Positions 9,173 through 18,731 of a stretch of 64,000 nt of DNA are shown in pieces. A program made the position numbers and the translations under genes. The DNA lies in assembly GCA_019638085.1 (NCBI GenBank), contig JAHBUL010000012.1, positions 1 through 64,000 of the forward strand. The letters run 5' to 3'. The notes beneath the pieces were generated by a model, which did not search any database, was not told the DNA's origin, and saw nothing but the letters and a program-made list of their open reading frames with translations. The stretch is from Flavobacteriales bacterium. Lineage in GTDB: Bacteria > Bacteroidota > Bacteroidia > Flavobacteriales_F > PHOS-HE28. Within the stretch, counting starts at the first letter, position 1. Each line of letters opens with the position of its first letter.

Positions 9173-10609
9173 TCACTGGGCCGAACTCTGTTTGGCGATC
9201 ATCAAGGCTTCCTGCACGGTGATCCGTTCGCCGTTGTTGTATGCTGTAACGAAGGGACCGGGGAAGTTATAATTGGCATCAAGATAGGCTTGGCGTTGTT
9301 CACGCGCTGCACGATAGCGATCGAACATGCCGGTGACATACTTGATCCAACCGTCATTATGCTCAATGCTGAAGGGGCCGTCATAGCGGTGGCGCTGGAT
9401 GAAATATTCACGTCCCACCTCGCGGTGCGCCGCTGTGATCTGCACCTTGTATGTGATACCCGCCTCGGGAGCGGGGGTGGTGGTGGCCTTGGGCGGTGCG
9501 ACCTTCGCAACGGTGGTACTGGTCTCCTTCTCTTTGGTGCGATCCTTCTCTTGTGCAATGTCCTGCTGGTCAGGTGTGGTCACTACCGGCTTGGTTACTT
9601 CCGGTGTGCGTTCAGGTTGCTTTTCTGCCACCGGTGCCTCCTTGGTCACAGGAGTTTGGGTGGCGAGCGCCTCCCCGTCCAAGGTAAAGCTGGAGCTTCC
9701 CACCACGGCGCGTTGGGTAAGGTCGTTCACCAGATAGCCGAATTCGCCATTCACGGTAAAAGTTCCAGTGGATCCAGTGGGTGCCAATAAGCGATAGCTC
9801 ACCTTCACATCGCTCTTCGACGGCAGGTTCAACCAGACGAATTTCGCAATGCGGTCCTTCACGCTGAAGATGGCATCATCATTTTCCTTCACCACTGCGG
9901 TGAATCCTACAGGCAAGTTCTCCTGCAGCTTTCCGAACCCACGCAGTGTTCCTTTCTTGATGGTCACCTCCACCAGCACCTCCGTCCCGCTGATCGGTGT
10001 AACTATACGTGTAGCGCTCACATCGCCTGGGCCATTCAGTGACGGGAGTCCGGGCGTTTCCGTAATGGGTGCATCGGGGATCGCCGATCCGGCTGCACTG
10101 GCAAGGTCCTCGCTGTTGGTGTTGGTACTGCTGGTCTCGGCTGCATCGCTCCGGTGGTCGGCAGGAGTGGATGCCACGGCTGTACCGCTACCCACGATCA
10201 AGGTTGCGGGAGCCATGTCCACGGTCTTCCGTTCATTGTCTTCTATATAGGATAGCCGTGCTGTTACCGGGAGGCTTCCGCTCAAATTGGCATCAGCGGT
10301 AAGGGTGTAGCTTACCTTGAAGGATGCTTGGGTGGGAAGGGCCATCCAGATGAACTTGGCCTTGCCATCGGCGAATGTGAAGGATGCACCACGTGTATCG
10401 ATCGCGGTGGCCGTGAGCCCTGGTGGCAGGTCGATCTGTAGCTTGGCAAACCCGGAGACCTGCGCCTTGTTCACGGTGACGGTTACACGTGTTTCCGTTC
10501 CGGGATCCAAATGGGAGGGCATGTCCTGCACGATACTGACATCACTTCCGAAGATCAAGTTGAAAAGGAGTAGTCCGGCGAGGTTGAAAAGAGTGAAGAG
10601 CTTGATCAT
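9173..10609 (-). CDS. Exported protein with duplicated beta domain and C-terminal SPOR-like module
   Basis: 478 residues. A hydrophobic N-terminus (signal peptide or anchor) is followed by two copies of a roughly 115-residue beta domain (about 23-140 and 200-315). Both copies share the series T/V-V-V, GFxKLQ, LPxGxTA, AKFxWxxLP and KVSYxL. A Thr/Pro/Lys-rich linker (about 320-390) leads to a SPOR-like C-terminal module (YKVQITA, KYVTGMF, GPFVTAYNNGERI). That module matches the ones in the downstream outer-membrane protein, whose ATG is only 23 bases past this stop, so the two are probably co-transcribed and functionally linked. I do not recognise a named family for the repeated domain. Confidence 0.65.
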   Translation of the reverse strand: MIKLFTLFNLAGLLLFNLIFGSDVSIVQDMPSHLDPGTETRVTVTVNKAQVSGFAKLQIDLPPGLTATAIDTRGASFTFADGKAKFIWMALPTQASFKVSYTLTADANLSGSLPVTARLSYIEDNERKTVDMAPATLIVGSGTAVASTPADHRSDAAETSSTNTNSEDLASAAGSAIPDAPITETPGLPSLNGPGDVSATRIVTPISGTEVLVEVTIKKGTLRGFGKLQENLPVGFTAVVKENDDAIFSVKDRIAKFVWLNLPSKSDVKVSYRLLAPTGSTGTFTVNGEFGYLVNDLTQRAVVGSSSFTLDGEALATQTPVTKEAPVAEKQPERTPEVTKPVVTTPDQQDIAQEKDRTKEKETSTTVAKVAPPKATTTPAPEAGITYKVQITAAHREVGREYFIQRHRYDGPFSIEHNDGWIKYVTGMFDRYRAAREQRQAYLDANYNFPGPFVTAYNNGERITVQEALMIAKQSSAQ

Positions 10610-10649
10610 GGGGTTGTGCTTCGCGAATGGATGCTTTTTCCTACGCGAG

Positions 10650-10657
10650 CAAAACTA
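10650..10657 (-). promoter_or_regulatory. Probable -7 box (TAGTTTTG)
   Basis: TAnnTTTG element on the minus strand, 40 bases upstream of the ATG at 10609, inside the 192-base gap after uvrA. No good -33 partner was found. Confidence 0.35.
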
Positions 10658-10801
10658 TCCGCACCTCTATGCATGCACGCCGCACGTCTCATGCATCTTC
10701 CAACAACGGCGTGTTGAAGAGCATCCTGATAGATGCCCTTCTTTCGGCGGTTGATCCCGACTTATGCCGAGCGGGTCATATTGCGTGCGCTCACCACGGA
10801 T

Positions 10802-13681
10802 TCAATCATAGAGCTCCCTTTCCAGGAATTTGGCCGTATAGCCCCTTCCGGACAAGGCCACCTCTTCGGGCGTGCCCTGTACCACGATGCGCCCGCCGCC
10901 ACCTCCACCTTCCGGCCCCATATCGATCACATGATCCGCCACCTTGATGATGTCCATGTTGTGCTCGATGGTGAGTACGGTGTTCCCTTGCTCCACCAAT
11001 TTATCCAACACGTGTATCAGCTGGCGGGTATCCTCGAAGTGCAATCCTGTGGTGGGCTCGTCCAGGATGTAGAATGTACTTCCTGTATGGCGCTTGCTCA
11101 ATTCGGTAGCGAGCTTGATCCGCTGCGCCTCGCCTCCGCTCAGGGTGGTGCTTCCCTGGCCGAGTGTGATGTAACCCAAGCCCACGTCAAGCAAGGTGGT
11201 CAACTTCATGCTGATGTTGGGGATCTCGCTGAATACGCCCATGGCCTCCTCCACACTAAGGGCCAGCACATCGGCGATGTTCCTTCCTTTGAACCGGACC
11301 TCCAACGTTTCACGGTCGTAACGTTTGCCACGGCAGGTTTCGCAAGGCACGGCAACATCCGGCAGGAAGTTCATAGCGATGGTGCGCACACCGGCGCCCT
11401 TGCATGTTTCGCAGCGCCCGCCCGGTGTATTGAAGCTGAAGCGTCCTGCCTTGTACCCTCGGATCTTGGCGCTGGGCAACGCGGCGAAAAGCTGGCGCAC
11501 ATGATCGAACAATCCGGTATATGTGGCCGGGTTGCTGCGCGGTGTGCGCCCGATCGGTGATTGATCCACCTCGATCACTTTATCGAGGAACTTCAATCCC
11601 TCTATCGTCTTATAGGGCAATGGATGTGACTGCGCCCGATGGAAGGTCTTGCTGAGAATGGGATAGAGGGTGTCGTCTACCAAGGTGCTTTTGCCGCTGC
11701 CGCTCACACCTGTGATGCAGATGAACGTGCCCAAGGGAAGAGCAAGATTCACATTCTTCAGGTTGTTCCCAGTAGCCCCTTTGAGGTGCAACGTGTGTCC
11801 ATTTCCCTTTCGCCGCTCAGCGGGGATCTCAATACGCTTTCTTCCCGTGAGGTATTTCGCGGTGAGCGAATCGCTCTTCATCAGTTCCTGCGGCGTTCCC
11901 TGTGCCACGATGTGACCACCATGGATACCAGCTCCGGGCCCGATATCGATAATGTGATCGGCGTGCATCATCATCTCCTTATCGTGCTCAACCACCAGCA
12001 CGCTGTTGCCTCCATCACGGAGATCGCGCAAGCTGTCGATCAAGCGGTGGTCGTCGCGCATGTGCAGGCCGATGCTGGGTTCGTCGAGGATATAGAGCAC
12101 ACCGGTGAGCTGGCTCCCGATCTGCGTAGCCAAGCGGATCCGCTGTGCCTCGCCCCCACTGAGGGTGCGTGCACTACGGTCCAGCGTGAGGTACTCCAGG
12201 CCCACGTCCAACAGGAACTTGCTGCGCGAAGCGATCTCCTTCACCACTTCATGCGCGATCAAGCGCTGGCGGTCATCGAGGCTTTCGGGCAAGTCCAGCA
12301 TGTGTGCATGCAGCTGATCAATGGGCATTTGCGCCAACTGCGAGATGTCCTTGTCAGCGATGCGGAACCAACGCGCGGTCTTCTTCAGTCGGGTGCCTTC
12401 ACACAAGGGACACTCCACCATTCGGGTGAATTGCCCCGCCCATTTCCGTGCGCTCTGAGGACCGTCCTGCGCCTGTTCCAGGATGAAAGGAATGATGCCG
12501 TCGAAACGGACCGAGCGATCACTCAGCCCCGCCTTGCTCACGATCTTCAGCGGTTCATCCAAGCCGTTGAGGATGCCGGTGAGCACTTCCTCCTCCATCT
12601 CTTCGAAGGGGGTGTTCGCATCGTGGCCGAAGTGCTCCAGAAGGGCTTCCACCTGCCGGAAGATGCCCATGGGCTTGTAGTTGCCCAACGCCGGAATGGC
12701 CCCACGCTTCAGGTTTTTCGTGCGATCCGGAACGATCTTGTCCGGTGCGGCCTCGGTCACTTGTCCCAGTCCTCCGCAACGGGGGCAAGCACCATAGGGA
12801 CTGTTGAAGCTGAAGAGGTTCGGTTCTGGTTCCTCGTACGCGATGCCACTCACGGGATCCATCAAATGACGGCTCAAGTAGCGCGGGGTTGCAGCGGCGT
12901 CAGCGTTCAATGCCATCAGGTTGCCCTTGCCATACTTCAGTGCCGTGGCGCAACTCTCACGTAGTCGTTTGGCCTGCGAGGCGCTCACCTTCAGCCGGTC
13001 CACCACCAGTTCAATATCATGGATCTTGTAACGGTCCAAGCGGGGACGGCCTGTGATGTCGATCACCTTGCCATCCACCCGGGCACGTAGGAAGCCTTGC
13101 CGGATCAATTGCTCGAAGAGGTCGCGGTAGTGGCCTTTCCGCCCGCGCACCAAAGGGGCTAGGATCAGCAGGTCCTGGCCCACGTGTTCAGTGAGCAGCA
13201 GGTCCGTGATCTGTTTGTCGGTATATCGCACCATGCGTTCCCCGGTCACATGGCTGTATGCCTCGCCGATGCGGGCATAGAGCAGGCGCAGCAGGTCATA
13301 GATCTCGGTGATGGTGCCCACTGTGCTCCGTGGATTGCGACTGATGGTCTTTTGTTCAATGGCGATCACGGGACTAAGGCCGGTGATCAGGTCCACATCG
13401 GGTCGTTCGATCCCTCCCAGGAATTGCCTCGCGTACGCGTTGAAGGTCTCGATATAGCGGCGCTGACCTTCAGCATGGATCGTATCGAATGCCAAGGAAC
13501 TTTTTCCGCTGCCGCTCAAGCCCGTCACCACAACCAAGCGATCGCGGGGGATCCGGACATCGATGTTCTTCAGGTTATGCACACGTGCACCGAGCACCTC
13601 GATGTATTCCGCCTCCAAGGGGATCTGCTCCACCACCTCCGCGACCTCCTTTCCCGTAGGGATCTTGCCCTTATTGCTCAT
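10802..13681 (-). CDS. uvrA: Excinuclease ABC subunit A
   Basis: 959 residues, the usual UvrA length. UvrA dimerises and recognises DNA lesions in nucleotide excision repair. Two ABC ATPase modules are visible: Walker [14 protein letters not shown] near residue 60 and [13 protein letters not shown] near 650, ABC signatures [12 protein letters not shown] and [12 protein letters not shown], and zinc-binding cysteines including CPRCGGLG and CETCKGAG. The ATG at 13681 is preferred over the in-frame ATG at 13711. The shorter start overlaps the transglycosylase stop by 11 bases, and the extra residues simply read through that gene's 3' end in another frame. It is the last gene of the exopolysaccharide operon, an unexpected place for a repair gene. 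Confidence 0.97.
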   Translation of the reverse strand: MSNKGKIPTGKEVAEVVEQIPLEAEYIEVLGARVHNLKNIDVRIPRDRLVVVTGLSGSGKSSLAFDTIHAEGQRRYIETFNAYARQFLGGIERPDVDLITGLSPVIAIEQKTISRNPRSTVGTITEIYDLLRLLYARIGEAYSHVTGERMVRYTDKQITDLLLTEHVGQDLLILAPLVRGRKGHYRDLFEQLIRQGFLRARVDGKVIDITGRPRLDRYKIHDIELVVDRLKVSASQAKRLRESCATALKYGKGNLMALNADAAATPRYLSRHLMDPVSGIAYEEPEPNLFSFNSPYGACPRCGGLGQVTEAAPDKIVPDRTKNLKRGAIPALGNYKPMGIFRQVEALLEHFGHDANTPFEEMEEEVLTGILNGLDEPLKIVSKAGLSDRSVRFDGIIPFILEQAQDGPQSARKWAGQFTRMVECPLCEGTRLKKTARWFRIADKDISQLAQMPIDQLHAHMLDLPESLDDRQRLIAHEVVKEIASRSKFLLDVGLEYLTLDRSARTLSGGEAQRIRLATQIGSQLTGVLYILDEPSIGLHMRDDHRLIDSLRDLRDGGNSVLVVEHDKEMMMHADHIIDIGPGAGIHGGHIVAQGTPQELMKSDSLTAKYLTGRKRIEIPAERRKGNGHTLHLKGATGNNLKNVNLALPLGTFICITGVSGSGKSTLVDDTLYPILSKTFHRAQSHPLPYKTIEGLKFLDKVIEVDQSPIGRTPRSNPATYTGLFDHVRQLFAALPSAKIRGYKAGRFSFNTPGGRCETCKGAGVRTIAMNFLPDVAVPCETCRGKRYDRETLEVRFKGRNIADVLALSVEEAMGVFSEIPNISMKLTTLLDVGLGYITLGQGSTTLSGGEAQRIKLATELSKRHTGSTFYILDEPTTGLHFEDTRQLIHVLDKLVEQGNTVLTIEHNMDIIKVADHVIDMGPEGGGGGGRIVVQGTPEEVALSGRGYTAKFLERELYD

Positions 13682-14642
13682 CGTCCGCCATGGCCTTGTC
13701 GAAGCCCTCATCCGGCAACAGTACCGTATACGTCTTCCCGCGATGTTCCTTCTGCACCTTCAACACATTGTCCCGGAGCCACGGATTCAACAATTTCAAG
13801 GTCTTATAGTTCGTGCCGTTCACCCGGGCGAATTCATTCAGGTCATCCACAGGTGGTGTCATTTCCACGGAATAGGTGCGATAGGGTGGATAGAGGTCCT
13901 TCTGGCGCAAATGGAAGCCGTAGCGATCCGGGTCGGTCATGATCAACTTCATGGCAAGCATCCGGAAGACGTAACGAGATGTTTCCTCCGGCAGCAAGAG
14001 CGCGAAGTAGTCCGTCTCCTTTTGCCTCTCCAGTTGCCGTTGCAAATTGCCTTGGCCCAAATTGTAGCTCGCAGCTGCCATGGCCCAAGAACCGTAGCGC
14101 GCATGGGCTTCCTTCAGGAAGATGCAAGCGGCCTCCGTACTACGTACTACGTTGTAGCGTTCGTCCACTTCGCTGTTCACCTCCAATCCTTCCGCAATGG
14201 CGGTAGGCTCCATGAATTGCCAAAAGCCGACTGCACCAGCGGGGCTCACCACATTGGTAAGGCCGCTTTCCACCAAAGGGATGTACTTCATGTCCTCCGG
14301 CACTCCTTCCCGTTTCAGTATGGATTCGATCAAGGGGAACCAGCGATTGGCCCGCTTATGGGCTAGCAGAGAACTGCTCTGCCAGTAGGTGTTCACCAGT
14401 AGTTCACGGTCCAATCGTTCCCGCACATCGATCAGTTCCAAGGGGACGGGTTCATTGCAGAAGGTGAGCTGTGAGGGCAGGTTAAGACTGAAGATGTTAT
14501 AGCTCTCATTGAAACGGCGCTGGTGGTCCAGGTCCGTTTCACTACTGCTGGTGCTGAAGGTGAGGACATGTAAAGCGAGTGCTGCCGCGCTGAGAAAAAG
14601 GAGCATCAACAAGCTTTTGCTGATGAGGGAAGGATTCCGCAT
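13671..14642 (-). CDS. Lytic transglycosylase (MltD-like SLT domain)
   Basis: 323 residues. It cleaves the MurNAc-GlcNAc bond of peptidoglycan in the periplasm. An N-terminal membrane or signal segment (about 8-27) precedes a goose-lysozyme/SLT domain with catalytic Glu125 (YIPLVESGL), then [12 protein letters not shown] and [10 protein letters not shown]. Residues about 245-312 look like a divergent LysM unit ([20 protein letters not shown]). The start lies 4 bases after the sugar-phosphate transferase stop, and the 3' end overlaps uvrA by 11 bases, so it is translated from the same operon. Its presence beside polysaccharide export genes could reflect local wall opening for export machinery; that is inference. 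Confidence 0.88.
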   Translation of the reverse strand: MRNPSLISKSLLMLLFLSAAALALHVLTFSTSSSETDLDHQRRFNESYNIFSLNLPSQLTFCNEPVPLELIDVRERLDRELLVNTYWQSSSLLAHKRANRWFPLIESILKREGVPEDMKYIPLVESGLTNVVSPAGAVGFWQFMEPTAIAEGLEVNSEVDERYNVVRSTEAACIFLKEAHARYGSWAMAAASYNLGQGNLQRQLERQKETDYFALLLPEETSRYVFRMLAMKLIMTDPDRYGFHLRQKDLYPPYRTYSVEMTPPVDDLNEFARVNGTNYKTLKLLNPWLRDNVLKVQKEHRGKTYTVLLPDEGFDKAMADDEQ

Positions 14643-14646
14643 GGGA

Positions 14647-15729
14647 CTACAAAGGTCGTTCGATCCCTGACCTTTTCGTCAAACTGAAAAGGAAGATGAA
14701 GATCACCAGTGCGTATCCAAGGTACAGGATGGAATGAAAAGGTTGCCACACCGGGATGAAACGCAGGGAGATAAAACCGAGGAAACAGGACATCAGACCC
14801 AGTCCGCCGAACACCATGGCCACCTGGGAGTCTGTAAGGCCCACATAGCTGAGGTAGTGCGTGGTGTGGTCCTTTCCACCCACGAATGGGGAAGTTCCCC
14901 GGAGCATCCTATTGATCGATACAGTGGTGGTATCCGCTAGGGGGAGGATGAAGATCACGAGGGTGATCGAGATCTGGCGCCACGGCTCGATGGCGCCGGT
15001 AAGGGAAGTGCCGTTCCAGAAGTAGCGGATACCGATGTAGGCCAACAAAACACCGAGGAATTGGCTGCCCGTATCTCCCATGTACATGCGCGAAGGGTGC
15101 CAGTTGAAGAAGAGAAAGCCCCCGATGGCACCGCACACCGCGATGATGATCACCGAGTTCACATCTGCGGCCGCACCGGTGAGCAGTTGGGAGAGCAGGG
15201 CCGCGATGAAGATGGCCAGCGATACCACGGATGTAATGGCATCCATGTTGTCAAGCATATTGATCGCGTTCATCATGCCTACCACCCATAGGATCGTAAG
15301 CGTATGGTCCACCAAGGGGATATGGAAGATCTGGATGCTCGTGCCAGTGGCCAAGAGCAACACGCCGCAGACCACTTGTATCAGGAATTTCAACAACGGT
15401 CGCGTATTGTAAGCATCGTCGGCCAAACCCATGAGGAACCCCAGCCCCGTGGCGGCCAGCAGACCCACCAGTTCCGGTTGGAACGGGTCGGACTCCTTGG
15501 GGAACAATACACCATAGGCTGAAAAGGCGAACAGAAAGACGATGAAGAAACCGATGCCTCCGAAGGCCGGTTTGGACGAGGCGTTCCAGCGCACCATGGA
15601 AGGGGCGTTCTCCCGGATCCCGAAGGTGCGGAAGAACCGCATGAAGACCGAATTCACCAATAGAGTGAACACCAAGGCCAGAAAGAACAGACCGGAGAGC
15701 AGGAAGAACAACTGGTTGTCCGAATACAT
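14647..15729 (-). CDS. Undecaprenyl-phosphate sugar-1-phosphate transferase (WecA/MraY family, glycosyltransferase 4)
   Basis: 360 residues with about ten membrane segments. It transfers a sugar 1-phosphate, probably N-acetylhexosamine, from a UDP-sugar to undecaprenyl phosphate, the first step of a lipid-linked polysaccharide. Family motifs include FGGIGFF, the aspartate pair GLADDAYNTRP, NMLDNMDAIT and MYMGDTGSQFLG. The ATG at 15729 (MYSDNQLFF) is chosen because the longer frame starts at GTG inside the rfbC stop region. The gene follows rfbC by 2 bases. WecA is more likely than MraY given the exopolysaccharide context and absence of mur genes. Confidence 0.88.
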   Translation of the reverse strand: MYSDNQLFFLLSGLFFLALVFTLLVNSVFMRFFRTFGIRENAPSMVRWNASSKPAFGGIGFFIVFLFAFSAYGVLFPKESDPFQPELVGLLAATGLGFLMGLADDAYNTRPLLKFLIQVVCGVLLLATGTSIQIFHIPLVDHTLTILWVVGMMNAINMLDNMDAITSVVSLAIFIAALLSQLLTGAAADVNSVIIIAVCGAIGGFLFFNWHPSRMYMGDTGSQFLGVLLAYIGIRYFWNGTSLTGAIEPWRQISITLVIFILPLADTTTVSINRMLRGTSPFVGGKDHTTHYLSYVGLTDSQVAMVFGGLGLMSCFLGFISLRFIPVWQPFHSILYLGYALVIFIFLFSLTKRSGIERPL

Positions 15730-15731
15730 CG

Positions 15732-16280
15732 CTACTGCTCCCACGCTCTTTCAGCCAATCTTGTTCCCATCAGGTCCTTTCCACTTACGATCGGTTCATT
15801 GATGCCCCACTGGATGTTCAGCTCGGGGTCGTTCCAGAGGATCGTGCGTTCTGCCTGTGGTGCATAGTACGCGGAACATTTATATGAGAATACCGTGTCA
15901 TCCTCCAAGGCCAGAAAACCATGGGCAATGCCCTCGGGAATATACAGCATTTCATGGTCCACGGCGTCCAGTCGCACGCTGATATGCTCTCCGAAAGTGG
16001 CGCTGTTCGTACGGACATCCACACAGACATCCAGCACAGCTCCTTGTATGACCCTCACGAGCTTGGCTTGCGCGTGTGGGGCTGCCTGTAAGTGCAGTCC
16101 TCGGAGTACACCTGCCCTGGATCGGCTCTCGTTGTCCTGCACGAAGTGTGGCTTCACCCCGGTTGCCTTGGCAAATGCTGCTTCATTGAACGTCTCCATG
16201 AAGTGACCGCGTGGGTCGGCGAAAACTTTGGGACGTAGACGTAATACCCCTTCCAGACCTGTTGGGAAAACCTCCATCAT
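15732..16280 (-). CDS. rfbC: dTDP-4-dehydrorhamnose 3,5-epimerase family protein
   Basis: 182 residues, a normal RmlC length. It epimerises dTDP-4-keto-6-deoxyglucose at C3 and C5 on the way to dTDP-L-rhamnose. Cupin signatures are visible: FADPRGHFMETF, FVQDNESRSRAGVLRGLHLQ (catalytic His), DVRTNSATFG and IPEGIAHGFLALED. The ATG overlaps the stop of the kinase gene in an ATGA arrangement, with a second ATG at 16277. The other rml genes (A, B, D) are not in the window, so they must lie elsewhere, or this enzyme acts on a different dTDP-sugar. Confidence 0.93.
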   Translation of the reverse strand: MMEVFPTGLEGVLRLRPKVFADPRGHFMETFNEAAFAKATGVKPHFVQDNESRSRAGVLRGLHLQAAPHAQAKLVRVIQGAVLDVCVDVRTNSATFGEHISVRLDAVDHEMLYIPEGIAHGFLALEDDTVFSYKCSAYYAPQAERTILWNDPELNIQWGINEPIVSGKDLMGTRLAERAWEQ

Positions 16281-18724
16281 ATGCGATTGAAGAGCTTGGA
16301 TAACCAATTGCCTTGCACTGGTTGCTTGGCTTTATCCTCATAGTAACCGTATCCGTAGCCATAGCCATATCCATAGCCGTAGCCGTAGGAATAGCCGTAC
16401 TTGTTACGATCCACATCCACACCGTTCAGCACAGCGCTCAACTTCGTGATGTGGTTCTCGTTCATTAAGCGATCCACGTTCTGTACAAAGGCCTTTTTGG
16501 AATAATCGGCCCGGAAGATATAGATGGGGATGTCCGCTTCCTGGATGATCTTGATGCCATCGGTGACCAATCCAACAGGCGGGGTGTCTATGAGCACCAC
16601 ATCATATTCCTTTTTCAGCTCTTCCAGGATCCGGTCCATGTTCGAGCTGATGATCAGTTCGCTCGGGTTGGGAGGGATAGGACCGGCCGTAATGAAGTCC
16701 AGGCCGGGGAGGTTGCTCTTTTGGATACAGCTATGCACCTGGTCCTTGCCGATGAGCAAGGTGCTCATGCCCCGGATATTCTCCACACCGAAACCGAGGT
16801 GGATCTTGGGCTTGCGCATGTCCAGGTCGAGGATCACCACCCGCTTGTCGCTGAAACTGATGATACCTCCAAGGTTGATGGCAACAAAGGTCTTGCCCTC
16901 ACCGGAAATGGTGCTCGTAACCGCGATCACTTTAGGACCGGGGGTATTATCCACGAATTGCAGGTTCGTTCGCACGCTGCGGAAGCTCTCCGCGATCAAC
17001 GATTTCGGATTCTTGTCCACCAAGAGCTGGCTCACAGGGATCTCCTTCTTGTACTTGGGGACCATGCCCAATATCCCGACCGAGGCATTGCTGGCCTTGG
17101 CGATGTCATTCAGCGAGGTGATGTTGTTGTGCAGGATGTAGCGCACCATTACGATCAGCACGCCAAGGATCAGGCCGGTCAGGATATACGAGAGCATCAC
17201 CATGTTCCGGTTGGGCGATACCGGCTGTGTGGGCAGTACTGCAGATTCCAGCACATGGTTCTCGGAAACGAACCCTGCCTTGCTGATCCGGTATTCGATG
17301 TCCTTCTCCAATAACTGGGTATAGTATTTCTCGTTGATATTGAACAACCGCTCGATGCGAGCATAGGCCAATTCCTTCTCCGGAAGTTCGCTGAACCGGT
17401 CCTCGTATTCGTTCAGTTTGGCATTGAAATCCGCCATGCGCGAGGCGATCCGTTCGCGCATGGTGGTGATGCTTTCCATGATAAGGCCCTGCTGGAGTTC
17501 TATCTGCCGGTCCAGTACCCGCAGGTTTTCATTCTCCAGTGTCACCTCGAATGCCATCCCCTCCCGTTCCTGCAAAAGCGTGCCCAGCACGGCGATCGCA
17601 TCCTCAAGAGAAGGTGCCAGATCCGTCCCGGCCATCAAAGGGGCCAATTCGTATACGTTCAAATGGCCTTCCTCCTGTTTAGCGGCGGCCTCGATCTCCT
17701 TCAGCAGATTGTCCTCCATACGCAGCTTCAGGATCTCATCCTCATACTCGTCGGATCGCTTCAGCAGTAGGGGAGTTAGCTGCTCCATGTTCGCCACTCG
17801 ATTGTCCCGCTTGAACATTCCGAGCTTTAGCTCGCTGTCGCGGAGTTCGGCAAATACCGTGTCTTTCTGGTTTTCAATGAAGCGAAGGATGCTCTCGGCA
17901 CTCTCCGATTTGCGCTGCAGGTCGTACAGGATGTATGCGTCCGCCATAGCCTGGCACAGGTCCCGGGCCAGCATCGCGTTGTGGTCCTTATAGGCGATCA
18001 CAATGGTCTTCGCGTTCGGGTCAGCGATGGACACACTGATCTGAGAGGCAAGTTCAGCGGTGAGCGAACGGGTATCGTTAAGGGTGAAATAGTACGTGCC
18101 ACGATCTTGGCCTATGGGCCAATTACCCCGCCCCGAATAGTGTATTTCACCACTGAAATGGGGGGTAGTGAATGCACGTCCAAGCACGACCGGAAAGTTG
18201 AATGCCGTAGCACCAATGGTATATGAGAGTTGGATGTTCCCATCGTCCATCCGTGACACAGTGATGGGCCGTCCACGTACGGTCACATTGGTCACCTTTA
18301 TATGTGTGATCGAATAGAAGGATTGTTTGTAATGCTCCTCGGTAAGGATCTGCCCCCGGAAGAAATACCTCACGTCCAATGGCAGCCGCTCCACAGCCTT
18401 GGCGATGAAGAACTTGGAACGCAGAAGCTGAACATCCGCTTGCAAGTTGTTGTCCTCCATCAGGTTGTTCACCTTCAGGACCGTCTGGGCGTTGTTGCTC
18501 TGCCCCAACTGGAGAACTACGCTGCTGGCATATGTGGGGGCCGTGTAGCGCAAATAAAGATAGGCCGCTCCGAATGCCAATACGAGGCACATGCCGATCC
18601 AAACCAAGGTCCGCTTAACGATATAAACGAAAAGGCCGAGATCAAACTCATTGCTGAAGTTGGTGATGCGATCACGATAGCTGTCCAACTGGGCAGCCTG
18701 ATTGCTCACATCATCGTTCAACAT
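16277..18724 (-). CDS. Polysaccharide co-polymerase with cytoplasmic tyrosine kinase domain (Wzc-like)
   Basis: 815 residues. It controls chain length and export of exopolysaccharide from the inner membrane together with the Wza-like pore. A Wzz domain has a first membrane segment near residues 38-58 and a long coiled-coil periplasmic region (about 260-460). A second membrane segment lies near 510-535. A BY-kinase domain follows with Walker A GEGKT (about 608), Walker A' LDLDMRKP (about 631) and Walker B VVLIDTPP (about 710). The C-terminal tail (about 776-795) has eleven tyrosines in twenty residues, mostly GY repeats, the autophosphorylation cluster typical of these kinases. No phosphatase partner (Wzb) is visible. 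The stop overlaps the rfbC start. Confidence 0.94.
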   Translation of the reverse strand: MLNDDVSNQAAQLDSYRDRITNFSNEFDLGLFVYIVKRTLVWIGMCLVLAFGAAYLYLRYTAPTYASSVVLQLGQSNNAQTVLKVNNLMEDNNLQADVQLLRSKFFIAKAVERLPLDVRYFFRGQILTEEHYKQSFYSITHIKVTNVTVRGRPITVSRMDDGNIQLSYTIGATAFNFPVVLGRAFTTPHFSGEIHYSGRGNWPIGQDRGTYYFTLNDTRSLTAELASQISVSIADPNAKTIVIAYKDHNAMLARDLCQAMADAYILYDLQRKSESAESILRFIENQKDTVFAELRDSELKLGMFKRDNRVANMEQLTPLLLKRSDEYEDEILKLRMEDNLLKEIEAAAKQEEGHLNVYELAPLMAGTDLAPSLEDAIAVLGTLLQEREGMAFEVTLENENLRVLDRQIELQQGLIMESITTMRERIASRMADFNAKLNEYEDRFSELPEKELAYARIERLFNINEKYYTQLLEKDIEYRISKAGFVSENHVLESAVLPTQPVSPNRNMVMLSYILTGLILGVLIVMVRYILHNNITSLNDIAKASNASVGILGMVPKYKKEIPVSQLLVDKNPKSLIAESFRSVRTNLQFVDNTPGPKVIAVTSTISGEGKTFVAINLGGIISFSDKRVVILDLDMRKPKIHLGFGVENIRGMSTLLIGKDQVHSCIQKSNLPGLDFITAGPIPPNPSELIISSNMDRILEELKKEYDVVLIDTPPVGLVTDGIKIIQEADIPIYIFRADYSKKAFVQNVDRLMNENHITKLSAVLNGVDVDRNKYGYSYGYGYGYGYGYGYGYYEDKAKQPVQGNWLSKLFNRI
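16340..16402 (-). repeat. Hexanucleotide repeat encoding a Gly-Tyr tail
   Basis: The 3' end of the kinase gene is a run of alternating Gly and Tyr codons (GGN TAY) with third-base variation, one Ser codon near its start and a final Tyr-Tyr. Such a tract can change length by replication slippage or unequal recombination, changing the number of phosphorylatable tyrosines. Confidence 0.8.
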
Positions 18725-18731
18725 GCCCCGA

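Noticed and set aside
1374-10609. Antisense open frames of 100-250 codons on the plus strand
   Set aside because: They are shadows of the large minus-strand genes, with low-information sequence, no start signals and no recognisable domains.
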